From the NCBI GenBank assembly GCA_936432065.2, contig OW386288.2, positions 19,456,706 through 19,520,705 on the forward strand: DNA of 64,000 nucleotides, read 5' to 3'. Numbering within the stretch: the stretch's first letter is position 1; every line of letters starts with the position of its first letter. The DNA comes from Rutpela maculata (Eukaryota > Arthropoda > Insecta > Coleoptera > Cerambycidae). The notes beneath the pieces were generated by a model. The model searched no databases and was not told the DNA's origin. It worked only from the letters and a program-made list of their open reading frames with translations. A program made the position numbers and the translations under genes. Below, in pieces: positions 43,617 through 54,816 of the stretch.

Positions 43617-44690
43617 GACATGTTTTATAGAAAATTTAATTCTCAATATTTTTCAATACCTCTAGTTTTGTCGTAGAACATCACATTTCCAAAATATTAT
43701 TGAAAAACCAGCACGGTGTCATTATAAGGGTGAAAACCAGTTAAGGATGGGAACTTTTTGATCCTGTATTCCTACACCCATCAACTGTCGATTCAGAAAA
43801 TATCAGCTTATTATAATTTTCATCTATTTTTGCTAATTTCCGTGTACTATAATCACAACTGATAAAAAGGAAGTGTGGTTTATGCAGTTCTGGTGCAGCT
43901 AGACTTTCCGAATAGAGCGTTATAAAAGCAGCTGCAGCTGCACCTGTCGAAAAGAACATAATTTTCAGCGACACCATTTATACTTGTAGAACTCGTGCAT
44001 ATAGTACAGAAAAGAATTGACCTACTATTATAACTACGTTAATTTATATAATTATTTCCCATGTGGTTGGCTGTCTGTTTTACATCTACTACTTAGTTAC
44101 CTATTGGCCACATCAAATATTTTTCCTGGGATCGTAAGAAATTTAAAATTAAATATTCGAAAATTAGTTCATATAGGAACAATAGCATAAAGAGGAGTTC
44201 TTACACGTTTACAAGCGCCTGAATGTGAATATTTCCTTGTGCGCCCATGAAAGAAGCACCCGGTGGCGAAGAGGGAGTTGGTTGATTCGAAGGACTCTAA
44301 GAAGAGGGTCGAGGTGCACGTCTTCTGAATAATAACAACCCCCGAGATCCAGCTAAAGTAAAATATCACAAACCTAAAACGTTAGCAGCACGTGACTCGC
44401 CGATTGATTTTATTTTATGCGAACAGAACATGTAGTGGCCTCCTCCGCTCTGCTCCCCTGCCATCAACTCTAACTTGAAATTGAAAATCATGAACTTATT
44501 CGACAGAAATGCCACATTAAGTTCTCCATTTTTATGTGGTATTAACTGCTTGCAAAACCATTAAATTGGACTCCTCAGGAGAGAAAAACTAAGTGTAAAG
44601 CCATAAAAATATAAAAGAACGTGCTTACGTTTATATGGATTATTAGTAGTCAGTTCAAATGTTACCATAACCATAATTTTGAAAATATTT
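43617..44690. other. Unassigned spacer
   Basis: Small frames only (78 codons at 43741-43977, minus; 66 codons at 44169-44369, minus), no recognised motif. Confidence 0.4.
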
Positions 44691-44691
44691 T

Positions 44692-45393
44692 GGAATCTAA
44701 AGAATATATAAATAAGAACTTTATACTGATTAGTAACTTTATTATTGATTAGTAAACACCATTTTACAATACCAAAATGTTGTGTATGATAAAAAGATGC
44801 CAAAAAATTCAAATACTTACTCGAATAAATATGAGCACTGGTACTACCATAGATTATGTTAGAGCTAATAAGGAACATAACTTAACAGTTACAGTTCTAA
44901 AAACATCTAAAATTAGGGACCCTGAACTTGTACAAACTAATGCAGCATAGATAACATAAAGTCCTATAAGATATAAGTGGCAGTAATACAGAAAAAATGA
45001 TGAAAGCAAAATCTATGAAATTCAAAACGTTTTCCAGTGAACTGCACTTTATGAGAGCTTTATGCAGCTTTTCTTTTATATTCTAGTGAGAAAGTAAAGC
45101 GTACTTTGGAAATTTCATATGTTTCACTGGCAAAATTATTTTCGTGCAGTGTGCACTGAGTGCAGATTTTTGACACGAGCTCTGGCAGCCCGTGTGATCG
45201 TGGAGTGCAATATGGCGCATATCAGTCTAGAGAGAATAGGAAAATTTACTATAATCGATGATAAGTAGTGAGAACGAAATTATAGTGACCAACACAATGA
45301 AAGAAAAAGTTACTGTACCAAAAATCAGAATTTGATCAGTAATAATAAAGTTACTAATCAGTATAAAGTTCTTATTTATATATTCTTTAGATT
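44692..45393. repeat. Inverted pair flanking a dispersed repeat
   Basis: 44692-44752 and 45333-45393 are inverted copies of about 60 bases with almost no mismatch (TAAAGAATATATAAATAAGA, ACTGATTAGTAACTTTATTA). Between them lies a copy of the CAGTGGAACATA family. The open frames over these bases (105, 118 and 129 codons) share this repeat and are not genes. Confidence 0.8.
44995..45215 (-). repeat. Dispersed repeat family 'CAGTGGAACATA', copy 2
   Basis: CGTTTTCCAGTGAACTGCACTTT..TTTCATATGTTTCACTGG, then GTGCACTGAGTGCAGATTTT and GTGGAGTGCAATATGGCG, the inverse of 51110-51260 over about 200 bases. Confidence 0.75.
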
Positions 45394-46249
45394 CCAACGA
45401 GTCAGTGGCACTGTCACTAGTGTCATTACTGTAAAAATTTGTGGAGTGTGTGTGTGTGTAGCACAGAAGACAGGAACTATACAGAAACGAAAGCTTGCCG
45501 CGGTAGCTTTGATATCGGGTGTCGATTTCTGTGACCTTGAAGTGACAGTAATATGCCTTACTACACTCAGAGAAATGATGTACACAAAAATATATCAATA
45601 TTTCGGTCCAACACACTGTACACTGGGAAAACTTGTTTTATATTTAGTAGATAGGTACATAAATAGGAATACGTATATATGGTATTAATGAAGTTGGGGG
45701 GCCAAGTCATGGTGTATTGCAGAATGTTCACAAAGAGAAGTACACATTTATATTTATATCCCGTATTTCAGGCATAATTAATCATAATAATGCTCATCAT
45801 TATTACAGTGAAAAAAATGTTTACATAAAATAACAATATACGTGAATAGGGCATATGCACGTGACGTCACAGCTAACCTCAAAAATATATATTTCTTAAG
45901 ATTTATGAGTATTTCGTAGCTGTTATTAAAATTTCAGCTTGGTTTCCATACTTTCAACTAAAATCTAATTCAGTGTAATGTTTATGAAGTTCTAAATATT
46001 TTCTCCTAAGAAAATAGGACCCTTTTGGAGCCAGTATTGCTCCAAGCTGAAATGAATATACAAACATTAAAAATGAGAATAAACCTGAAAAACTTAAAAT
46101 GTGAGGTTATATTATTTATATGATGCATATGATTATTGATTTTTTTTAATTGATACAATGAAAATTTCTTTAGTGGTACGAGTTGATGAGAGTCATCATA
46201 CCTTATTATTATATTTCCTTTTAGTCAGGATTCTGGAGACGTTTATCTT
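45394..46249. other. Repeat-like and AT-rich spacer
   Basis: 45458-45490 (AGCACAGAAGACAGGAACTA, CAGAAACG) is the inverse of about 47690-47722. 45236-45300 is a diverged inverse of 47790-47870, so this flank and the one before 47870 are inverted relatives. The rest is plain AT-rich sequence. Confidence 0.45.
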
Positions 46250-46735
46250 TCAGTCCTAAGTACCTGTGAGACATACGGCTGAAAAGTATCGTACTCGATG
46301 TAAAATTGTCTGCTGAATCCGAATCCGGAGGGCGCATACAAATCGAGGATTTCAATTTCCCAAAATAAAAAAAAACCTCGCAGGCTACATTTTTCAATGC
46401 GCCGGCTGCGTAGAAGTTCACTACATATGTTTTTCTAAAATTTCTATAAGTATTAGATGGGTTTTGACTAAAGTTGCATTAAATGCGCTGTGTGCTACAA
46501 TTTGAAAAAAACAATAGATTTTTAGCTTATTTTTTGTGGAAGAAAAAGCAAGTTATATTTTAAAAATTCAATTTTTCATAATTTCCGAAATAAGGGTAAA
46601 TTCGCGGATTAAGTGTTGAAGAAAATCCCCGATTTTTTTGCGCCCTCCGAATTCGGATTCAGCATACAATTTACATCGAGTACGATACTTTTCAGCCGTA
46701 TGTCTGTTACCTATCAGACACTTAGGCATCAAAAA
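46250..46735. mobile_element. Foldback element
   Basis: Arms about 46265-46365 and 46600-46715 pair: AGACATACGGCTGAAAAGTA, CGTACTCGATGTAAA, GCTGAATCCGAAT and CGGAGGGCGCA are each found inverted on the other side. Spacer about 230 bases. The arms resemble in style the GAATCCGAGGTCAG repeats at 25-60. Confidence 0.8.
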
Positions 46736-47040
46736 ATAAGCCTTAAATTATAGCTGAGATTCCCGACTATTTCATATTACTTCTTTTCAACTGCTAATTG
46801 TTTAGTATATCTAACATTACTTTCTAGTTGTTTCAGTAATATAAATTTGTACATACCTTTCAGGATCTTTAGGAATTAGAAAGAAGCTTATTGTTTCACT
46901 TTCGAAGGGCATGGACGATATCCTTTAGAACCCATTATACCCCTTAGAACCCATTATAAATAAAAATCAAATAAATAAATAAAGAATAAAAAATTGTCGA
47001 AAATTGGAAGAAAAAGCCACGAAAATAACCAACCACCGTG

Positions 47041-47574
47041 TAATAGCACAGAAGACCTATACCAGAAACGACTCTCTGGCCTTCCCGCCAATATTGAATT
47101 TTATGCGCATATGTCATATGTCGGTGGTATTATTGTCAACCTATAAATCTGCAGGTTTCTAAATTCACCGGTGGAGCGTACCGGTAAGCAATAACATTAT
47201 ATGATTGGCTATTTTGAAAACCAAAGCCAAAATCAGTTTCGAATTTTATCTACCAACGCGTCCAGCGGTGAATTTAGAAAGGTGCGGATTTATAGGTTGA
47301 CAATACCACCGACAAGATGGCCGAAGGTCACCCCAATTTACCAATGAAAGGGTACGTTTGCACGCACTCAGTAATTTAGTCGAATCGCTTAGTAATTTAG
47401 TACTCGACCAATGCGGACAGCGTGTTTTAGTCAAGTAATTTAGTGGAAAGCAATTACTAAATTACTGGACCGTCTCTGTACTCGACTAAATTACTGGATG
47501 CGTGCAAACGCACCCAAACATCGAACGTGCCTCCGACAGTGACGCTTCTGGTATAGGTCTTCTGTGGTAATAGT
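47041..47574. mobile_element. Foldback element with nested MITE
   Basis: Ends TAATAGCACAGAAGACCTAT..CAGAA and its inverse (to 47574). A second paired block, TCGGTGGTATTATTGTCAAC..CTAAATTCACCG, is at 47135-47172 against 47265-47325. The right half is interrupted by a small inverted-repeat element at 47350-47515. The terminal phrase GCACAGAAGAC recurs at 45459 and (inverted) 47712. Confidence 0.75.
47350..47515. mobile_element. Small MITE, GGGT(A/G)CGTTTGCACGCA terminus
   Basis: Ends GGGTACGTTTGCACGCACTC and the inverse of GGGTGCGTTTGCACGCATCC. Bases just outside are AAA on both sides (47347-47349, 47516-47518). The interior repeats AGTAATTTAGTCGA / TCGACTAAATTACT. The superfamily is uncertain, possibly Harbinger-like by the 3-bp duplication. 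Confidence 0.8.
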
Positions 47575-47859
47575 TTCAAAAACTGTCAATTGCACAACGT
47601 CAAGAATTATCATATGGCTTTTGACAAATATATACCTTATAGTCATGGCGACTATGAACAAATTTGGTCCCGTCAGAACGGTTTTCTTTCGGTTCTGTAT
47701 AGTTCCTGTCTTCTGTGGTGTGTAGTCATTTTCAAGCGCACGATGTGCACTCAGTGTTGTTCACTGGAAAACGTTATAATTTTTAATGTATTGGTTACTA
47801 TAATCTCGTCCTCACTGCTATTCAGAGAACTCTTCAATAGTTATTATTCGATTATAGTA

Positions 47860-47934
47860 ATTTTACTTCTACATCCAGTGGAAGTACCTATAGTAACGCA
47901 AAAAAAAATGAAAATTTTGACTGCTTAAATAGTA
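47860..47934 (+). repeat. Dispersed repeat family 'CATCCAGTGGAAGTA', 5' piece of interrupted copy
   Basis: ACATCCAGTGGAAGTACCTA..ATGAAAATTTT aligns with 38545-38605. It stops at TA (47933-47934), where a 2-kb transposon begins; the continuation is at 49958. Confidence 0.8.
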
Positions 47935-49024
47935 GTCAGAGTGCCAAATAAGGATTTTTACCCTAACCTGGAAATAGGGTATAGTAAAGGTTTCTTGGCT
48001 GTTTTTGATTCTTCAAAGGGTCAACATTACGATTCCCATTGATGCCACTTTGGCACGCTTGGGCATTTTGAGATATTCAAGATGGCGACTGGCTTAGAGC
48101 GAAAAAACAGGTTTTTCCAAATATTTCATTATATGGGTGTGTGGTACGTCGTTTTATTTATGTTTTTAAGGTCCGTGAATTAGTATTTGAGGTTAATAAT
48201 CATGTAGGTCGTAATCTTTAAGTGTTGCTAATTTACTTTATTAAGAGGGCGACTGCTTCGGAGAACAAATTAATTTTTGAAGTAAAAATGACTAGTATCT
48301 AGTTTTGTTGTATAATCAAGTTAGGCTTTAAGAATACGAATAACAACATATCCTTAAAATTGGTAGGCGTGAGTAAGTTAAATGACCTTTTAAAAAATTG
48401 GTTAAAAGGTCCTGCTAGCTCAAAACAAGTAAGTTTTAGAAAAATTAAACAAACGTAATATTCTGTACATTTTTAGGGTGGAAAGGCTTGATCGTCCTTT
48501 TTTTATTTAATATATTTTTTTTAATTTACTTACTTTTTTGTTTCTTTTTTGTAATTTTTATTTATTTTGTTTTTATTTTTGGTTTTTTAAAATTCTTATT
48601 GTAAAAACTGTAGACAACGAAACGTCAAAATTAACATTTAATCTTTTTCGGAATCTTCACTCTCAAAAGTTATATTTTCAGAAATTCTCGTATGAGGATT
48701 CTGGCAAGAATGTTCTGTGCTTAGTTGCAGACAATTGCACATTAAACTGCATGAGCCATGTAGCTGCATCGTGTTGTATTACACGAATTTATTGATTTGC
48801 ATGAACATTTTGATAATGCCAAAATGTAATCTGGGCAATTTGAATCTTTTTTGGCAAGGCGATCGGATGTAATTTCATTTTATTTTTAAACTTTATTAGC
48901 TTAACAAGATTAAGACGTAATCTGAAAAAAAAATCAGTTTATACTATTCAAGAGTGTCTCGCATCTGTAATTCGAATGAGGGTCACTCTCAAAAAACATA
49001 ACCCTAAATTATGTCCTTACTTTC

Positions 49025-49066
49025 TTCCGTAAGAAATTAAAAATAACTTTTTAATTTCTTACGGAA
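49025..49066. repeat. Perfect hairpin, 19-bp arms
   Basis: TTCCGTAAGAAATTAAAAA, loop TAAC, and the exact inverse. It lies in the centre of the 47935 transposon. Confidence 0.95.
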
Positions 49067-49349
49067 CAAAGTTTAATATTAAATTATTAAATAAAGGGAG
49101 AATTATTTGTTGTAAAACATAATTGCGTCTCATTTCTGACGTATGTTTCTTTTTGTACTGAATTTGTTTTTAACACCCACAGTCAACACCCATGTTATAT
49201 TTTGATAGGGCAACGCAGAAGGAATTGCCCTTAAGCCTTTTTAGATCTCAGATTTGTGTTCTAGAACCTAAAAAACAGAAAATGATGTATCACATGCCCA
49301 CATTTGGTAAATTAAAATTTTTAAAAATTTACACCTTAGATAAGCCGCC

Positions 49350-49811
49350 CAAGGGCGGATCCAGAACGGTTAGTGGGGGGGGGGGGGGGGGCACTAACAT
49401 CTACAAAAAAATTTTTCGCCTCGAAATCTAAAAAAATTTTATCGCCTCATTTTATCGGGGGGGCTGCAAATGAAAATCCAAAAAAAATTTTTTTCGCTTC
49501 ATCCAGAGAATGCTATTAAAAATGTAAAAAAAAATTTTTCACTCGCCACGGAATCTACAAAAATTTTTTCGCCTCATGGGGGGGGTGCAAATGAAAATCC
49601 AAAATAAAATTTTTTCGAAAATTTCGGCTCATGGGGGGGTACAAATTAAAATCCGGCCAAAAATTTTTTCACCTCATACGCAAAAATACTATTTGAAATC
49701 TAAAAAATTTTTTTCCCACCTCATGCGGAAAAAAAATTGTCGCCCTGAAAACCAATACTTTTCTCGGAGGGGGCAATTGCCCCTACTGCCCCCCCCCTGG
49801 ATCCGCCCTTG
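49350..49811. mobile_element. hAT MITE with 8-bp target duplication
   Basis: Ends CAAGGGCGGATCCAG and CTGGATCCGCCCTTG (perfect 15-bp inverse), flanked by AAGCCGCC on both sides (49342-49349, 49812-49819). The interior (462 bp in total) is a degenerate direct-repeat array built on AAAAATTTTTTCGCCTCATG followed by a G-run and (T)GCAAATGAAAATCC, with about four to six units. A 16-base G-run follows the left end. The perfect 8-bp duplication and terminus identify hAT and imply a recent insertion. Confidence 0.96.
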
Positions 49812-49957
49812 AAGCCGCCATCTTGAATATCTCAAAATGCCCAAGGATGCCAGAATGGCATCAATTGGATTCTTAAACTAGACCTACTGAAGTGCCGATA
49901 ACCGTAAAAAAACCTCTCCTATACCTTACTTCCACCTTTTTTGATTGACACCCTGAC

Positions 49958-50365
49958 TATAGGCTTAGAATGTCATGAAACGTCGAGATTTTAAGTTAGT
50001 AACTTTTTTACTCTGGAACCATTTAAGATATTGACTTAAAATCTGTTACACGTATATATTTTAACTAATATTGGAACTAGATTATATTTTGATCTTATTC
50101 CGTTGAAGGGGGGTAAATAGGTAAATCAAGCAAATAAGTGTCCATAAAATTATTATTTAGTATATATAAGAGAAGCTAAAGTCTCAAAAAATTTTTGGCA
50201 TTAGCCACCCTCCATTACCACCCCCACCCCATTATTAAAGAGGGTGAAAAAAAACCTACCCCCACCCCCACTATCGATGTGGCATACTGGTTTATAAAGT
50301 TTTGGGGTAGGCGATTTCAAATATTATGTTATTAAAGTTCCATAAACAATTATTTCCACATATTT
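49958..50365 (+). repeat. Dispersed repeat family 'CATCCAGTGGAAGTA', 3' piece of interrupted copy
   Basis: Continues from 47934 after the transposon: GGCTTAGAATGTCATGAAAC, TTTAAGATATTGACTTAAAA, then CCATTACCACCCCCACCCCA, aligned with 38608-39120. It lacks the GTCTGTC block present in the other copy (a deletion after GTTAGTAAC). Confidence 0.85.
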
Positions 50366-50423
50366 TCAAAAGTTCGAGTATTATAGTGGGTCGTAGGCCT
50401 CCTCCCTCCACCCTTTTATCGCT

Positions 50424-50592
50424 TGGAGGTAATTAAGGGTAATTAAAGGTAATTAGTGAGTAATTAAGGGTAATTAAAGTTAATTAATTGTAATTCGTGT
50501 AAGGTGGGACAAAGTGGTAATTATAGGATAATTAAGAGTAATTGAGAGGTGATTAAGGGTAATTAAAGGTAATTAAGTGTAATTAGGGTAAG
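50424..50592. repeat. Degenerate tandem repeat of GGTAATTAA
   Basis: About fifteen units of 9-11 bases around (G)GGTAATTAA(A/G), including AAGGGTAATTAAAGGTAATT. The core TAATTA is the classic homeodomain half-site pair; whether any protein uses it here is unknown. Confidence 0.85.
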
Positions 50593-51109
50593 GCGGAACA
50601 CGGTGGGACTAAGTGGGATGATTTTGGGGATAAAGCAAGATTAAAAAATGGATAATTAGGGATTACTATACTTATTATTTCATGTCATATATAGATACAT
50701 TGTCTATAAGTAAAATAATATATTCGTCATAGTTAATATAATTATATTAATAGTTTTATACAAGTTAATAAATTTTTATCAATACATATATATTTCAATC
50801 TTCATATATATATATAAAAATATGTTTTCTTGTTATTCTTCTTTTATTATTTCTTAACATTGGTTACTTGAAAATACTTTAGTCTGAAAGTGAGCAAGTT
50901 GCCACATCATACTGTGAAAAGGTAAACTTGTTTAAGTGTAATGTGTGTAATGCAATACTCACTTGGCCTTGCGGGCTAAGCCGCCACGCTAATATTTATA
51001 AAAACAAATCTTAAATCTTTTAAGTGCTATTTGTGTAATAGAATATTTAATATGCAGGATAAAACTAATACAATTTGTTTTTATTAATTATTTTTCGTTA
51101 CGTCATATT
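50593..51109. other. AT-rich spacer
   Basis: No feature beyond a short (AT)n run near 50803-50815. Confidence 0.5.
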
Positions 51110-51260
51110 GCACTCCAAGATTGCGTGAGTTGTCAGAACTCCTATCAAAAATCTACACTAAGTGCAGACTGTACGAAATTAATTTTGCCAGTGGAACATA
51201 GGAAACTGCCAAAGTGCGAATTCAGTTTCATGGAGTGCAGTCGCTGGAAAATGAATAAAA
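51110..51260 (+). repeat. Dispersed repeat family 'CAGTGGAACATA', copy 3
   Basis: GTCAGAACTCCTATCAAAAA, CTAAGTGCAGACTGTACGAA, CAGTGGAACATAGGAAACTG, GGAGTGCAGTCGCTGGAAAA; direct relative of 28545-28650 and inverse of 44995-45215. The 66-codon frame over it is not a gene. Confidence 0.75.
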
Positions 51261-51475
51261 TTTGGCGTCTATTTAAAAGTACCAATCACATTTCAACATT
51301 CAACATATTGGATAAAACAACTTGAGGGAGTGCATTTTTTGTTTTACCCACAACTTTAACTTTCTTTTGATTAAAATTTCATTATTACTGTTACTCAAAT
51401 ACTCTACAGGACTGTATAATTAACAAATATAAATGTATACATTTATACAGAGAAAACATGCGAACATGTTGTAAC

Positions 51476-52087
51476 TAGAGATGGGCGCGTGAGTCGATTT
51501 TGACTCACGCTCACGCACGCTCACGACTTTAAACCTTTAGCTCACGCACACTCACGCACGACTGATATAGGTTAAGGCAAACTCACGCACGCTCACGCAC
51601 GGGATCTTTTGACTCACGCACACTCACGAAATATTCCGTGATTTGGTACCTTAAATGTACACGCTCACGCCGTGACACGGCGTGACAAGGTGAAATTCAC
51701 GTCACGTGCCCATCTCTGGACCAGAGTGACCAGACCAGGCCAGGAGGACTAGACGACTGGCGAATGCAGTAGAGAGAGATTGCAATTACGCAGTTTGATT
51801 TGAATGTTGCGTCATTCATCTTGTCTCCTGTCCCTTTCCCTTTCTTCTAGCGCTCGTGTTCCGTCTTCCGTCTATCGCTTCGCTTCTTATTCTTGTCACG
51901 ACACGACAGGTTGAAGTTTTAAAGCAGAGATGGGGCGTCGTGTCACGGCGTGAATATTATCTCACGCACGCTCACGCACGGGATCTTTTGACTCACGCAC
52001 ACTCACGAAATCTTCCGTGATTTGGTACCTTAAATGTACTCGCTCACGCCGTGACACGGTGAAATTCACGTCACGTGCCCATCTCTA
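51476..52087. mobile_element. hAT-type MITE with 8-bp target duplication
   Basis: Ends TAGAGATGGGC and GCCCATCTCTA, flanked by GTTGTAAC on both sides (51468-51475, 52088-52095). The interior is dominated by CTCACGCACG/CTCACGCACA repeats and contains a second, internal pair of termini (GCCCATCTCT ending near 51717 and AGAGATGGGG from 51928), with about 210 bases of less repetitive sequence between them. It may be two copies joined, or one copy with an internal duplication. No transposase. Confidence 0.92.
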
Positions 52088-52095
52088 GTTGTAAC

Positions 52096-53589
52096 TCAGA
52101 AATTGATTGATATCCTTTGACATTAAATATCTGGAAATGTACCTCGCTTTTATAAATAACGAAACAGTGGCGACGTAAAATTAATTATTTATTTATTACA
52201 TCTGTGAATCTATACCGTAGAAATAAATCCTTTGATCTCCCATCCTAGCATTGTTGTCTGAGCATAAAAGCCTCACTCAGGCGTATATAACACATTCTAC
52301 CTGATGGAAATAAATATAAAGCACATAGAAGTATTATAAAACTACATGCATACATATCGTTTGATTTTAGCAGGTATATCAAAATCAAACAGCAAATATA
52401 GCAGAGAGGTATATGTTTGAAGGAAACTTAGTTACGTGAAATATAATAGGATGTGGATTTGAGTTGATTTGCAGCGTGAAATGCGTCACTTTCTACGAGT
52501 TTGGAGTCAGATTCGATTTAAACGTAAATATAATTTGATGCTAGATATGTATGGAAATATTGGAGAATATGTGAAAAGCGTCAACAACTTTATTTGATAC
52601 TTTGTGTTTGAATGTTCCTGCACATGACAACTTAGTTGTAAGTTTGTAGAGGGTACATGGTGTTTCGATTTAAGTTTAGACAAAAACCCACATTGCCTAT
52701 TCATCACAGAGAAGAACGTGTGTAACATTTTATCCTAAGACTAGAGTCAAAAAGAAATTGGAATGAAATTGTTTGGCTGCAGCAATTTTATTGTTTTAAT
52801 TTGTTTTACGTACAATAACAAGTCCTATGAGCAGTTTTGGATTAAATCGGTCCATTGTTTCTTGAAAAATTTTAACAATTAATTTTTCGACACTGACATT
52901 TTCTGCTGTTTTCCTTATTATCCCCCGTCCTAGTAGTCGTATGGCAAAATAAAAATATCAAATTGTTTGCAATAAAATTTCGAATAAGACTAAGCCTATG
53001 AAAAAAACTATTTGATAATTTGTTAATTCGTAGAAAAAAAGCACCAAACATTGCCTTTTTTGACAATTTAATAAATATAACGTAATAATGCATCCAGTTT
53101 AACGAAAGTTGGTGAAACTATGACCTTTATTGGACTAAACGTTCGTGTCAAATTTTAGCGCAAAATATTTAGTCAAACGGCTAAAAACCAACAATAATTT
53201 CGAAATTTCCATCGCTTATTGCTTAAGTGCATCGATGCGTAGGAGGACATTTTTTTAATGTAGTTTTTTACGCGTATTTTACAATGGTACTAGGAAAAAA
53301 AATATAATCTACATTTGAACAGTTTTTTTTATCATTTATCTAAAATTTTAATTATAGACAAATTTAAATAACTATGAAAACAGATGAAATATCTGAAGCA
53401 TATAATGATCTACTTGCATTTAGGGCCAAGATACATCAATTTTTGCATCTCAGTTGCTTATAAATAAGCAAACTGATATATCTTAAAATTTGGACTAGTT
53501 ATTCTTCAATACTTATATTTTTGTCTGAGCTAGTTGAAAACAATCCAGAAGCACAATCGTTAAAAGTTAGTGTATAGAGACCCGAAAGT
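52096..53589. other. AT-rich spacer, nothing recognised
   Basis: Two 73-codon minus-strand frames (52507-52728, 52872-53093) are unremarkable. No repeat with clear ends was found. Confidence 0.5.
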
Positions 53590-54170
53590 AGTAGACGCCT
53601 TAAATAAAGGATTATATGCTTTTGGTCTTTTTGTAGATTATTCACGAGCCTTTGACTGTGTAGATTATGACTTACTTATTGCCAAGTTGTTTAGATATGG
53701 TATTAGCTTTAGATTTTTTATTCAGCTATATTAAATACCGTGCGCAAGTAGTCTATGTGAATGGAACAAAGACCAATAAATATCTAGTAACTGCCGGTGT
53801 ACCACAAGGCTCCATACTGGGGCCATTTATTTACCTTGTCTTTGCCAACGACCTTGCGTAATAATTCAAAGCTGTTATGCTGATGATACTAACTTTTTAG
53901 TTATTCAAAAAAGTCCTGACGCAGTAAAAAATATATCGAAAGAGACGTTATAATTTGATCAGAGAAAAACCGGCTTACACTTAATAAAGAAAAAACAACT
54001 ACTCTGTCATTTAGGTACAACATAGAGCAAAACGCTAACGACGAATTTTTAGTAACAGATTCTGCTAAAATCTTGGGTGCCATGTTCGACCGAAATTTGA
54101 CGTGGGCTGCTCACATAGATACTTTGTGTGTGAAGCTTGGTAAAGGTTGTTACTGTGTGTGAAACTTTCC
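53590..54170 (+). pseudogene. LINE RT fragment, same family as 23262-24240
   Basis: Plus-strand reading gives KGLYAFGLFVDYSRAFDCVD (RT motif A, D--RAFD), VTAGVPQGSILGPFIYLVFA in the frame 53667-53861, then after a frameshift CYADDTNFLVIQKSPDAVKN (catalytic YADD). It then decays through stops into the region after the active site. The protein blocks match the minus-strand copy at 23931-24158 almost word for word. Both ends are truncated and no tail is visible. Confidence 0.87.
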
Positions 54171-54787
54171 ATATTTGATAAAAGACTGTAAAAGTCATGT
54201 AAATGATATAATCATATGCACTCATTTGGCACCAAAAATGAAGTTTGCATTCATCACGAATCAGATTTCACCATAAAATAGGCTATCAATATATCCAATG
54301 GGAAGTTAGAAGGAAAACTTCCTGGAAACTTTCGGAGTTTTCAAAACGGAAAATTGAATGAATGAATTTGTTTCGTTATATATTTGTGTAGGGTTGATTG
54401 TTTTGGAGATATTTAATTTTATAGACGGCATCCGACCGTTTTTAGGATTAAATATAAGTGTAAAATGTTGAATATCTTAGAAACTGTGACACTTCCATCA
54501 AAAATTCTAAAGAACAAAATTAAAGGTAAATAATTAATCTTTAATATGATTTTTGTTTGTTTCTGCATCACAAAAATAAAGAAATTATGGCCGATAAAAT
54601 GTGCATTTTCACATTTTTTTTTAACAAAATGTCGCCATTTTGTTATTGTAATTGCTCAGTAGTTAAATTTTATTTCAAAAATGCTGTTTTTCGTTAATAT
54701 ATAGCATCACCTAGATGATCAATTTTTTTGTCCACTTAAAAAGCTTGTTTTAGAAACAAAATTCCATCCACCATATTAAAGCCGCCA
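54171..54787. other. AT-rich spacer, possible MULE flank
   Basis: No coding motif. It could hold the outer part of a long MULE inverted repeat, but no convincing match to the right flank (57480-57840) was found. Confidence 0.4.
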
Positions 54788-54816
54788 TATTAGTTGGCTC
54801 CCTCCCGCCATAAAAC

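Larger units (their letters stand above)
47935..49957. mobile_element. TA-flanked transposon, TIR about 170 bp, class uncertain
   Basis: Ends GTCAGAGTGCCAAATAAGG and the inverse of GTCAGGGTGTCAATCAAAAA; both sides carry TA (47933-47934, 49958-49959). The inverted repeats continue through GGGTATAGTAAAGGTTTC/GGTATAGGAGAGGTTTT and GGGCATTTTGAGATATTCAA to GATGGCG(A/G)C at about 48085/49810. The copy of the host repeat at 38540-39120 shows the uninserted sequence. No transposase was recognised in the 1.2-kb centre; an 85-codon frame at 48538-48795 is of unknown meaning. A hAT MITE sits in the right inverted repeat. TA target and (A/G)GTG terminus suggest the Tc1/mariner superfamily. Confidence 0.88.

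Noticed and set aside
45227..45616. A 129-codon minus-strand gene (and the overlapping 118-codon plus frame)
   Set aside because: Both lie in the inverted repeat pair shared with 44561-44878 and 47590-47928; the frames are products of the repeat.
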